Source: Lateolabrax maculatus
Lineage: Eukaryota; Chordata; Actinopteri; Acropomatiformes; Lateolabracidae
Direction of reading: 5' to 3'
NCBI GenBank assembly: GCA_031216445.1
Contig: CM062202.1
Coordinates: 16,691,501-16,755,500 of the forward strand
Length of the DNA: 64,000 nucleotides
The notes beneath the pieces are model-generated. The model was given only the letters and a program-made list of their open reading frames with translations, was not told where the DNA came from and did no database searches. Within the stretch, counting starts at the first letter, position 1, and each line of letters begins with the position of its first letter. Both the position numbers and the translations under genes were made by a program. Of this stretch, positions 51,307-62,300 are shown in pieces.

Positions 51307-51343
<37 letters not shown>

Positions 51344-53339
51344 GTCTAATATTAGTTAATAAAAACTAAATTTTGTTTAGTTTTAGGAATTTTTTTTCTT
51401 CTGTTTATTCTAGTTATTCAGAAAAGGTTACTTAAATAAAAATAATAAAACCCTTTCGGCTTACAGCTCATTATTTATAGCTACAATTAATATAATGACT
51501 ACAATTGCTGCAGTGAGTATGTATGTGCTGTATGGGTTATCTCAAAGATTCATCTAGTTCTTTGGTTTAAGAGGTGAGTGTTTTGGTGAATGTTGGTGTT
51601 GCTTTAGGAAGTGTTTCTAAAAGGCGAAGGTCTAACTAATCTAGTTAACACATTTAGTTTGCATCCATCACCACCCAGAATCTCTTTTTCTCTGTTGTTA
51701 CAACTTGGTCACTACAGGAACTTGGTAGTTACAACCGACATGCAAACCTTTATTACGGCTTTTATAAAAATGTAAAATTTTAATTTAAAAGCGGTTGCTC
51801 TCAAGTGAACCTCTTAACTACTTTGGGGAGTCAGTGGCTCAGTCCGGTTGAGCAGAACCCAGTATTGTCTATCGTGTGTTTGCCTGCTCGACCACAAACA
51901 CATCCCTCAGCTTAAAGATAAATGTGTTATAAAAAGCACCATAAAAGAGGAGAAGTAAAAGACCACAAGCTGAAACATTAAAGTTTGAATTTTTGATACT
52001 ACTACTTTCATTTTCATTTTTTCAGTCATTCAGTGTATTTACATTCAGTAATTACCTCTTTTACAATTTTTTTTATAGTGGCATAGTCCACCATTCCCGT
52101 GTTGCAGCATTTTTGAGCCTCATTGTTTACTTTTCACTCTCCTGACGCCGTATCAGAGCTTTATTAAGTTAATGCTAAATCAACATTTCCTACTGCTGCT
52201 TCTTCAGAAAGCGTTTAACTGGCAAAACAAGGTTAACGCAACCCTGATGGTTAATTTAATGACTAACTTCTTTAGTGAAAGAACATGTGTTTGTTTGGCT
52301 GCACTGTAAACAGATAACACCAGTTGCTCTGCTGTTGTACAGTATTTCTGACAAAGTAGCTGCTTAAGTGTGTGTCACGATTCTTTGCTGTAGTATTAAA
52401 CCACATTAGCTGTTACCATGGACAGTGACCACAAGGGTTGCCAAACCAACCAGAACTGAACTCTAAAAATACACTTTATAAATGTTTCATGAAGGAGGGA
52501 ATGCATTTAACAAGTTTGTTGGATTTTAAGGACACATACAATGTGTTTAGGTGAGAAACAATGAATGGAAGTAAAACCTTTTTGTTTGTGTTTGTTTAAA
52601 TATTTAATTCATACCTCAAAGGTCTTTTCCACTAACAGAAATTGTGTAAAAGGCTATTGAGGTCTCCACACTTGACCACCCACGTTTGATCAACTTATTT
52701 AGTTTTGGCATTTCAGTCTTGTTCTGTGTAATAAAGCCATGTGTTTAACACCAGGAATGTAATATTTTCATCAGAACAATAAACCAGTCTTTATAATCCT
52801 CAGCACGGCTGTTTACTGGAATTCACATCAGTAGAAACTAATGAAAGGTAGAGTGTAAAAGTTTCATCTTGATCTAAAACAGCAGTTTGACAAAAATGGT
52901 TAGAATCGGTTGAAAGCTTGTAAAGAACTTGTAGGTGTACGGTGAGTTAGGAATTTTTCAAATCAAACTAGTCAAAGGTAGATTATTCCAAATATATAAT
53001 TGGTCAAATCTATTTGGAATAATCTACCTCTGACTAGTTTTTTTTTGCCTTTCAAAAAGGAAAAAGGACACAATATTGGAAATTATTGTGAGATCACTTT
53101 TTACCTTTGTTATGAGTTATCACAAATTTCAGTATTTCGACACACACAAAAGACATATGACTTGAAGTCTGTGGTCACCTTCTTTCTTTGTTTCCTTTAT
53201 CCTGCTCATCCAGGGAGCCTCGCTGTTTATCCCTCCAGCAGAAGGAACAGCTCCCTCACAGAGATTTCCTCCATCATCGGCTCCAAACACACAGTCCAAC
53301 CCTCCTCCCTTCGCCCCTCTGACCAGCCTGCTGCCATAG
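38729..53339 (+). CDS. TMEM255B-like four-pass membrane protein, 9 coding exons
   Basis: Member of the TMEM255 (FAM70) family, poorly characterised membrane proteins. Exons: 38729-38792, 39987-40126, 40882-40944, 43446-43535, 45124-45204, 45441-45526, 45745-45904, 51178-51276 and 53214-53339. All introns are GT-AG with matching phases, giving 302 aa (human TMEM255B about 326). Predicted membrane segments: about 30-50, 66-84, 90-113 and 195-224. TTTRTE and the sequon N59-V-T61 follow TM1. The loop between TM3 and TM4 carries the family hallmark CYCCDLYDC (165-173) plus C149, C156 and C191, probably disulfide-bonded. GRCQHYSSGNGYIY matches TMEM255B rather than TMEM255A. The tail (229-302) is Ser/Pro-rich; exons 8 and 9 are assigned by open frame, splice sites and the PPPFAP motif, and are less certain than exons 1-7. 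The exon 8 donor (GTCAGT) is weak. The start is the only ATG giving the short basic N-terminus. The b-like assignment rests on remembered family sequences, so no symbol is given. Confidence 0.9.
40981..41032 (+). repeat. CA microsatellite, 26 units, just past exon 3
   Basis: Pure CA repeat starting 36 bp after the exon 3 splice donor of the TMEM255B-like gene. CA repeats near 5' splice sites are known hnRNP L binding sites; effect here is inference. Confidence 0.95.
41432..41750. mobile_element. Dispersed repeat, probable non-autonomous hAT-type
   Basis: GAGTGAGGACCCAATCGCAGAAATGGACAGGAGACAAGG-type wording, split here as GTGAGGACCCAATCGCAG and GGACAGGAGACAAGG, is characteristic of a fish repeat family. 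Ends read GTAACAGTGG and, inverted, GTCACACTGG, a possible TIR. It sits in intron 3 of the TMEM255B-like gene. Confidence 0.4.
43163..43310 (+). mobile_element. Repeat copy A of the AGCCTG element
   Basis: Starts CTAGCCTGACTAATTCACAA, continues ATGCATATTAGT, GGCGTTATCAACG and ACCAATCAGAGCAAC. The same order of motifs occurs at 56,875-57,100. It lies in intron 3, about 140 bp before exon 4. Confidence 0.7.
47770..47860 (+). mobile_element. Retroelement tail remnant
   Basis: CTTATTTTATCCCACAAAAATG then AAATTCATTTTGCAAGAC resembles the 3' part of Rex/L2-type fish retroelements. Located in the 5.3-kb intron 7; the rest of that intron shows nothing else I can name up to 50,370. Confidence 0.35.
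50375..50790. mobile_element. Dispersed repeat, probable non-autonomous DNA element
   Basis: A run of purine-rich phrases (AACAGGTGAAGACAATTAC, GGCGGGAAAACACACAGAGG, AACAGGAAACAAAGCATG, GGAACACAGGCAG) typical of a fish hAT-related repeat. Noncoding, in intron 7. Confidence 0.4.
51292..51338 (+). repeat. CA microsatellite just past exon 8
   Basis: CA repeat with one TC interruption starting 15 bp after the exon 8 donor. Upstream of the same exon, 51,145-51,156 is a TG tract followed by a T-rich acceptor. Confidence 0.95.
51826..51900 (+). mobile_element. SINE head with tRNA A-box
   Basis: GGAGTCAGTGGCTCAGTCCGG closely matches a tRNA-like SINE head (TGGCTCAGT A-box). No matching B-box follows at tRNA spacing, so it is a fragment in intron 8. 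Confidence 0.35.
52965..53040. repeat. 30-bp near-perfect inverted repeat (hairpin)
   Basis: Arms 52,965-52,994 and 53,011-53,040 are reverse complements at 29 of 30 positions with a 16-bp spacer. Located 174 bp before exon 9 of the TMEM255B-like gene. Pairing stops abruptly outside the arms. Confidence 0.9.
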
Positions 53340-56300
53340 AGAGTCCAAGGCCTCTCCGCCTGAGCACCACCACCAGCATTACACCAGAAAAGACCAAAAA
53401 ACATGGGGACAGGGAAAAACAGATGCTATCATTATTATTACTATTATTATTGATGTTGTTGTGACGAAGAAGTACAAAAGGTACAACTAAAAGAAAGATA
53501 TATTATGCAGATACATAAATACTCTGTTTTCTAAAAATCCAAAAGCAGCCATGGGAAGTCTCATGAAAAATGCTTCCTGCTGCTTTCAACTGTATCCAAA
53601 GATTATAACATATTTTACTGTATTTTGCTCAAAAACATAAAGGTCTTCAGTTTTTAAAATGTTTGTAAATTAAATGTTATATAAATGTGTCAACATGCAT
53701 GTGTATAAGAGGGTGTGTAGGCTATAAAACTTTAACAAACTTCAGTGAAACCACACATACCGTATAAGTTAAAACCTAATGTGAACATTAATGAAGAAAA
53801 AATATCAGAAGCATGGTGTTCTCACACAGCCAAGCTTAGGCCAACACACAAATTTCTATAAAATTGTAAATTTTAGGTTTGTGTGTGGTTTCACTGGTAT
53901 GTTTATGTGGTATCACCTCTGTGTGTATGTGTGTGTTTAAGTTTGAATTATGTCCTATGAGGCAAACATGTGATTTACATACATGTAGTGTTTATTTTAC
54001 TAACTGTCCTATAGAATATATTTTGCCTCACAAATGTACTTCATGTTGAATTTTTCATAATGTGTCAAGTTAAACTGCATACCAGCAGTAATTCAGTTAT
54101 CAGATAACAGTATTAAGCTGTTGACTTGATGATTGATCAGACTGTGCTGCCATTAAACTGAAATGAGGACAGTGTAACTTGAGTCTGATCTTAGTGACAC
54201 ACAAACAATTTTTTTAAACATTACACACGATTAATCACTAAAAAAATTTATTAAATAAATGTATTATCAAAACAGAGTGGTCTGGATTCTTTAAGTCATA
54301 TATAAAATGTGTTACAAAAGAAATGTTTAGTTAATTTTGGCTGTTTCTTATTTTGTGGGAGAAAATGTAGTCAGTGAAAATTTAGTTTAGATATGAACAT
54401 AAAGTCAGATTTACATTTCACATTTACAGTCATCAATAGATTCTGATTTAGGCTCAATCCATTTAATGTAACTTGGTTGACTCCAACTCAAAATGACGCA
54501 AACATCATCAACTGGTTGTACATTTAAATTGAATTGGCTCTGTCATACCATAGCAACATTTTAATGTCATGCTGGATTAACACGTGCCATCTTTCTAAAT
54601 TATATAAACCAATATACACCAGAACAGAAAAAAATGCTCCTATACGCTGCTAATACAAGATATTTTTAGTCTGAAATGGAACAAATGTCCACAACAGTTT
54701 GTTTGATGCGTTTCCTGCATCACAGTTCATTTCAAGTTTATGTGGAAGAATATGAGGCACAAAACAGTACATGGCAAAGCCTGAGCAGTGTGAGGTAGGT
54801 CTGGCAACAAGATGTTGGGGAAAAAACAAGGATGATTGAGAGTACGCCAGCTCTGTGGGAATTACAGGGTACTTTTCCTCTGTAAAACACTCTTCAGAGG
54901 TCTCGACTGCCAAAGATGGTGAGGAATTTAGGAAAATTGTCAGAATGTATAATGCTGTAATACATCCATAAACATTTAAACACAAACAACTTATAGTACA
55001 TGTATCTCCTATTCCTTAAAGTATGAAGAGTTTATTTTTGGAAATATTCTGTTCATATTCACAATGCTGCTTTAACGTTTCATTCCTGTAAATTACGGAT
55101 AGGATATAATGGATTGAATATCTGGACCAAATTTTGGGGAATTCCATCCAATATTTGAGACATTTCACTCAAATCCACAAATGTGAACCTGCTGTTGGCA
55201 CTAGAGGAAAAATCTGTAAGTAATTACCTAAAGTAATTAGGATCCATCCTCTGGGGACCATGAACATCTGTACAAAACTGACAATGCTTGTTAAGATATT
55301 TCTGGACCAAAGTGGTCGACTGACCAACGTACTGACTTTGCCATTCCGAGAGCCCCGCCGCTGGCACGGCTAATTAAGAAAAACAAAGAAAATAAGATGT
55401 AGCCCCCTCTGAAGAAGTAGGTGTAAAGAAAACAAATGACCCTTGAGGTTGATCGCTCAGTGTCCCAAATACTGAAATCAACCTGAACAAATAAAAGGAA
55501 AAGGTGAGGACAGAAGGGCCAGGAAGCCAGACACCCACTGGTGGAGCACTGGGAGTATTCTCCCTGTGAAAAAGAAAAACACAAATCCAAAACTCAACAC
55601 CACACTAATAACATGTTCCGCCACAAGCCATATCACCATCAAAAGTGAGTGGACTCGACCACAGACTGGAGGCCGCCACCAGCTGCAGCACTAGTTTGTG
55701 GCTCTCATCTGATTGGCTAATGCCCTTGCAAGGTCCTAGTGTCCCCCTGCACGGAAAGAATTACAACCATGTGGAAAGGGAACGGCTGAGTAGTTGGATT
55801 TAAACACCACACAGATCTGAACCCAGTACCATATGTCAGTTACCAAATGAATCAACAAAATCCAATTGCCTATATTCTGTAAATCTCAAGAATGATGATC
55901 CCACAGTGGAGACAAACTAAGGAGCAGAACAAACAACAACAAGGCCACAAGGTTTAAAATCTTCTACTTGTGAACTTAAATATGGTTTGGGGTAATGAGT
56001 GAACAAAGGAAAGGGGCTACATAGTGTTCAATATAGGTTCGACCTGTTCACTATATTCACCGCATCTCAACTGACTTTCAGTAAAACACAAAAGAAGAAA
56101 TTATAAAGCTTGGGTCAAATTTCAACAGAGAAACACACACCTCAGATCTGACATTAAGAATCGCCAGGCTGTCGCTCACATGTTTTGGAAACATTTCTCT
56201 CTGGAGGGAGTCCAGTTAGACTCAGCAGTCCTATACAATGAAGAGGGTCACACGGCATAGAATGAAAGTCAAAATATGCCTGTGGTTTTGCTGTGAATGT

Positions 56301-56870
56301 GAAGACTGTGACATTTCCAGACCACATGACAATGCCCAAGTCACAGAGCAGCTGCAGGGCAACACTGAAGTTAACATAAATGCCATCTCTGCTAGTATGT
56401 GCACATACATACGTGACCAGATTGAGTAGGTAAAAAAAAAAAAAACAGATTTAAAGGTTTGAAATAAAATTAAGATTAGGTACACCTCACACAGCTGGAC
56501 AACACATTGACCCTGTTAGGGACATTACATTGAGGCCATAAATATGGTTTTATAGGTTTGACAAAATCCTCCTGCCTTGTCAGAGTCAGTGTAATGTCAT
56601 CCAACATGTGCAGGACAAATCATTTTGCTGAAAAGTTTCCTTCAGTTCAGTTAAAATATTTGTTGATTCCAAGTACAAAGTCCTTGTTACTGACAGACCA
56701 CTGACGTGTCACTTAAAGCCAGTTCACTTTTCACAGTTACACACATTCACACCTGGAAGCTGCCCAGTACAACCACAGTCTGGTCTGCTGGCCACTGAGC
56801 AGCTCCATCCATAACAATAATAATGAAGGTGGGGCGAGTGCTGCTGTTTCATTTCTCCCATCCAGATTTC
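53340..56870. other. TMEM255B-like 3' UTR and downstream noncoding DNA
   Basis: AT-rich. A 15-bp perfect inverted repeat (CAGTGAAACCACACA at 53,743-53,757 with its complement at 53,882-53,896) lies in the presumed 3' UTR. About 55,280-55,760 may be a dispersed repeat. No exon supported. Confidence 0.4.
54254..54259 (+). terminator. Candidate poly(A) signal of the TMEM255B-like gene
   Basis: AATAAA lies 0.9 kb beyond the stop codon at 53,337-53,339, in AT-rich sequence with no other gene between. It would give a 3' UTR of about 0.93 kb. Other AT-rich hexamer variants occur closer, so this is only a candidate. Confidence 0.25.
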
Positions 56871-56874
56871 TCCA

Positions 56875-57351
56875 AGCCTGGCATGGCCAGACTAATTCAC
56901 AAATGCATATTAGTGTGGAAGCTCTCAGTTCATTTTTGATTTCCAAGAGGCGTTATCGACGGGCGGAGACAACCAATCAGAGCAACGAAACGCCGTCCTG
57001 TCGGACTGTACGTCCTGTCAGAAATACGGAAAACACATATTTCTTGTTCACATAAAGTTTAAGTGCAGTTGTTTGTTCTTCTTTTAGAGAAAATATATCA
57101 TCTAGTCGGTTTAATACTGCCGCTGTAACTGGCCGTTGAACGTGGCAGCCATCTTGGATGTTTAGAAAGATGCCTGAACGGCGCTCCTGTCTGTCAGTCA
57201 TCGTATTAAACCCGCCTCATACTAGATAAACAGTCGTGACTGGTTCGTCCGATAAAACGGCAGGGAAGTCAGTTTGAATGGGAGGGGGGCCAAACGTATC
57301 TGCCAGAGCAAATGAAACATGAGCTCGCAGATTTGTGTGGTTCCCAGGCTA
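56875..57351 (+). mobile_element. AGCCTGG-ended repeat element, copy B
   Basis: Begins AGCCTGGCATGGCCAGACTA and ends near TGTGGTTCCCAGGCTAG, giving short inverted ends (AGCCTGG / CCAGGCT). The interior shares CTAATTCACAAATGCATATT, GGCGTTATC and ACCAATCAGAGCAAC with copy A at 43,163. About 480 bp, noncoding. Confidence 0.65.
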
Positions 57352-58559
57352 GATTTATCACTTACAAGCCAAAGTTAGTTAAGTTAATTTCAGTGATCGT
57401 TTAAAGGCACATCAGGTGAATTCTACAGTTACGGTTCAGTTGTGAGTTCAGCGTGTTTCTGGTCCGAGCAGGTTTTGTTCAGTACAAATCCAGGTCTACA
57501 TGTGCACTGTTTATAAGCTTCTTAGCTCTACAACGAGTTATTACAACATGATTGTTTCTGTGCATCTCGCTGTCTCTCAGTGAGCTTTTACTGTTTCGCC
57601 AGATACGCCAGTCTCACCCCGTCTTAATGTGTTTTCTTTACTGTTGAATAAAGGGAAAATGATTCACTTCGACACCTCGAGTACACCTAACTATCCTGCC
57701 ATATCTGTCCCACACTCACTTCTTTTTCAACAGATCTACCGAAAAAATAGTCCCAATTATAACTTTTCACAGCAAGGCCCATGGTAGTGGGTTATACGTA
57801 CAGAGTGATGTTGTTTGGTGGCAAAGGCAGAAGATCCACAGACGGATTTCTCAAAACTTGCGCACATCAAATCTTAACTATCTGCATACACACTTGATAG
57901 GTAAGAGGGAAAATATGTGTTTTCTTGTGTGTTATTTGGGGGACCTGACCCTTTAAGCCATGCCACATAACTGCAGGGGACAGGGAACAGGAGGTTCAAG
58001 CACAAGTAGTAGAAGTACACAGGCTTCAGGGATCAAAAAGCAGCAGGCCTCGGTATGATGTGTGTGTTCTGTGTACTTAATAACCATTTTTGAGTGTCTG
58101 TTTTCCTTCACAGAAGAAGCTTTGAACTCTTGTAACGGGAAGACATCTCATGCTGTGGCATAAATTTGACCCTTAAAAGAAAAATATTTTCCTGTCACAG
58201 AGACTTTCAAAACTGTTTTCCCTCCTAATAAAAGTGAAGACAGCTCCTAATACACTAGTAATACTCATGAACTCCTCATAGAGGTTCTTCATGTTGGTAT
58301 GAACTGCAAAACACCTGTGAGTGTCAGTGTGTGTGTGTGTGTGAGAGAGAGAGAGTTAGAAGACTCAAATGCTGAATTAGTTATTTATTATTTATTTATA
58401 ATTATGTAATGTATCATACAGTGTCTACTAACTGATACATGCTGTTCAGTGATTGCTTCATCTCTTTGATAATTCTATATCCACTTTGTTATTCATTATT
58501 TTTATTGTGCACTGTGGCTGCGCTCCATCTTGCAGACATTTACTGGGCATTGAGGAGGT
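57352..58559. other. Noncoding stretch
   Basis: No gene or named repeat recognised, apart from a short TG then GA microsatellite at 58,326-58,355. Confidence 0.4.
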
Positions 58560-59335
58560 AAAGGGGTAGGTTGACAGTTTGGGAAATACGCTTATTCGCT
58601 TTCTGTCGGAGAGTTATCTGTTCAGCAATGACCATCATTGGAGTGAAGAAAACTCCACCTGCTGCTGTGGACGTCCAACGCTTGGCACTTGTTGCTTTTT
58701 CTGCTGACACACGGACATGAAGGTAAATGTTTGCTCCACCTGTCACATGCCAGCACGCCCTGAGCACAGCATGAGCCAAGTCACGTGGCATAACTGCATG
58801 TGGCGTTCATAGTTCTATTGAAACACCATTTATTTTACATTATGTACAAACTGAAAAAATCTAAATTTGAAAAGGATGGTAAATAAGCTTTTAGGTACTA
58901 ATGGGGATTGTACTTGGGATAAACGATGCCATTTTTTATTAAAGAAAAGTATATATTTTTGTTTTACACAAAATTAACTGTAATAAAAAAAACATTTTGC
59001 AGTGATGGTTGTTTCTTAAAGTAGTTTATTCATGGGGACCCAAGTCGGTAGTCCTTGTATATTATATATGTTGGTTGGATGAGGGTTAAACAAACAAGAT
59101 ATAGGCCCAACAATTTAGTTATTTATCTTTAGAGGTGCTGGGAGGCAAATATTGTTACTTTTGGACGGAGCCAGGCTAGCTGTTTCCCCCCGTTTCCAGT
59201 CTTTGTGCTAAGCTAAGCTAACTGGCTGCGGCTTCATACTTACTGCGCAGACACCAGAGTGGCTCAATCAAAAAAAAAAAAAAAAAAAAAAAAAAGCAAC
59301 TGAGCGTATTTCCCAAAATGCTGAAATACTCCTTT
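58560..59335. mobile_element. TIR element, about 776 bp, same family as 2,580
   Basis: Ends 58,560-58,591 and 59,304-59,335 are inverted copies at about 25 of 32 positions, both with TTTGGGAAATACGC. The right half carries GGACGGAGCCAGGCTAGC and CTAAGCTAAGCTAACTGGC, as in the element at 634-913. It contains a 26-bp poly(A) run (59,270-59,295). No transposase frame seen. Confidence 0.7.
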
Positions 59336-62300
59336 AGATGGGAAAGCCATGCAGGAGGAAGGAGGCTCACTGTAACAACAACAAGTGATCGCTGCAGGAC
59401 TGTTCTCCTCCTCTGTGAAGGTGTGAGTGAGGGGTCGGCGGACGGACTGCTGGCTGACGGGTTGGGACCCCACAGGAGTCTCTATTGAAGGCAGGGCAGG
59501 TTTATTTGTGTAGAATCTTTCAAGCAGAAAAGAGAGGTAAAGTCAGTCACACACTTGGAAATGCATTAAAACAACATTTAAGAGAGTATGAGAAGGAGAA
59601 CAAAATAAATTGAACAGGACATCGAAGATGAAATGGAATGAAATACAAACAGACAACTTAAGATGAGGGTCGCTGCCCTGTGCTCGATAAAAAAAAAAGC
59701 GCACGTCTTCTCTGTGGATACAGGAGGTTTAATCTCATGCTTCCATAACTCTTCAACTTACAGATGTCAAAGAAACTGTAGGGCACCCACCATCACCGCA
59801 CACGCTGCCCCCGCTCCAACGTCAGCAAACCTCGCTCTCCTTCCTGCTGGGATGTTACCTCCTGCCAAAGCTTGTGTCAATCAATTTGAGATATAAAGAA
59901 AAGGACTTAAAACCACGTTCTACGTGAACTCAGCAAGTCAAAGGCTGTGGACAAGAAAAAACAAAACACCAATATTAGCAACCAATTCGTGTTCATGGAA
60001 AAGATAAGGAAAGACAAGAAAAGCTATGCTGAAGCCATGTTGGCGGATGTTAAACAAACTATGGTAACTGTGTCAGCCACTGTTGCAGTTTTGGAATGCA
60101 AGGCTGTCAACCCTTGGATGTGGATGAAACAAATGAGTATTGCACCATGAGCGTCGAGCTGCTCGCTCCTCCAGAGGCCTCTGATATATGGTCTCATGGA
60201 GTACGCAAACATTTCCAGTGACATATATCATTTGTCAGCTGGTTTCAATTACAATTTCCTCTATAATTTTACTTTACATTCCTTAACATTATGCAACATG
60301 TATATCTACGCACAACAAGGTGAAAGAGGTTAGAAAAAAAAAAACACTGCACGTCGCATCAAGACGAAACACAATTTATCTATATTTAAAGATGTATAAT
60401 TGTGTTTTTTGATTCAAATAACTTCGGCATCCTACTACAGAAAAGAACAAGCACAGAATCCATCACACTACAGCCCCTTGCCTTTCATTAAGCCTCTCAC
60501 ATGAAACATAAAACTCAATAAGTGCAATCAGGTTTAAACGTTCTTCACAGAAACTCCACAAATAAAAGCATTGGCAAAGTGTTTATTGTAAATCGTTTCA
60601 AATGGACACAGAAAAGACCATGTATGGAAAATAAAATATTTAATGTGTATAAAAAGAACAGACATTGTACTCAAGCAGTATGGAGACATTCAGAGGTGAG
60701 TTGGAGATGGGGAGATACCCTCCGCTGTCTGCAACTACTGATGGTGCGCTTGATAGGAAGAAGCTTTTAGATTTCCACAAAGTCCTGAAACAGATTGTTT
60801 TATTGTTCTCTGTGCTACGACTCTTCCAGAACAGATGTAAGATAATTGGCAGGACCAAATTACTTTTTGCAATTTTATGCAAGTATCTGAGAATAAATGT
60901 AGATTTTGTTGTGGTGCTTTGAAGGTAAACTTGGGTTACAGACCCTGAAATCAATATTTTGTTCTTGCATAAACCTGGACCTTTTCCTCATTTCTGTAAC
61001 TAATGTGATGTGCTCAGAAACACACATCAGATGTGCGAGCTGGCTACTACCTTGATTGATGTTATTCATGTGATGGTTCAAAGCAATATGTCTCTTTTAG
61101 TTTGTTAATATTACACAGTCCGACATGTCAAAGTCAAGACTGCTGATGCATCAGCTACTACCAGGCTACTGCACGCGTTTCCACATGCATCTCATCCACA
61201 TCCTGGCATGGACTGTTTTTGTTTTAGAACAATCTGCAGACATGAAAAAAATATTTGGAGATAATTCCCTTATTAAAAAGCAATTAAAAGCATAATTCGG
61301 TGACCGCGTTAATGGAAATAAAAAAACCCAAACATTTTTACCTTCATAAGAAAAATACCAGAGGACATCAACCGCTAGTTTACTGGCCCTTTTTAAAACT
61401 AGCAATGGAGTTGACATGCAAGCTTATACAGTATATAAAACAATAATTGTATGCTGTGATTCAGATCCACATATTGGTGTTGCAGTTTGGTCCAAAGTAA
61501 TTTTTTTCAAACTAGTCCAACTTTTCACAAGCATAGGCAAAGTTTGTCCAATGATCAATTTCTTAAAATTGAACATTTTACAGTTGCATTTTGGCTCTGA
61601 TTAGGCAGTTTACTCACTTACAGCCTGCATGTGAACATAGTGCCAGCTGCAGATCAGTGGGACATTACACACAATATTCACTTCGGTAACACTTAAGCTA
61701 TGAACAAGTGGAGGTTCGGCAGCAGCTACAACCACATACAGTCAGTAAAGGGAACACTCTGGGACAAAAACAAAAGCGGACAGCCTCAAAGAAGCAGACA
61801 AAGAACAAGGTACCGTACCAGTATAGCCACACATTAAATCAGTGTTTTTAAAAAAAAAAAAAAAAAAAAAAGATACAAAAACATTTTCCTAGAAAAATAT
61901 ATTGTTAAATACACAAGACATGCATGTTAGAAATATATGACGGACCAAAGACACAACTTCTGAAAACTTATTTCCACGCGCAAAACAAAATACATGGTTA
62001 ACCCTGTATTATCAGCATTAAATGTTCAACTTTTGTTGTTAAAATAAATTCAAGTTTCTTTTTTATCTTTTCAACACTTCATTATTCAAAGGGCAAATGG
62101 TGGAAAATAAAAGACGATACCAGGATTGAATCAAAGTCTGATTGTTTATCAATTCTCTCCAGCGCAAAAATTATTTGTTAATTAATCGATAAGTCGATCG
62201 ATCAGAAACTTATCTGTAAAAATATAAAAAATCTGCTAGTTACAGCTTTAAATTTTGAGGATTTGGTTGCTTGTATCAGTTACAATTGCAATTTTAAGAC

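Noticed and set aside
55291..55590. 99-codon minus-strand hydrophobic ORF
   Set aside because: No family match and probably within a dispersed repeat.
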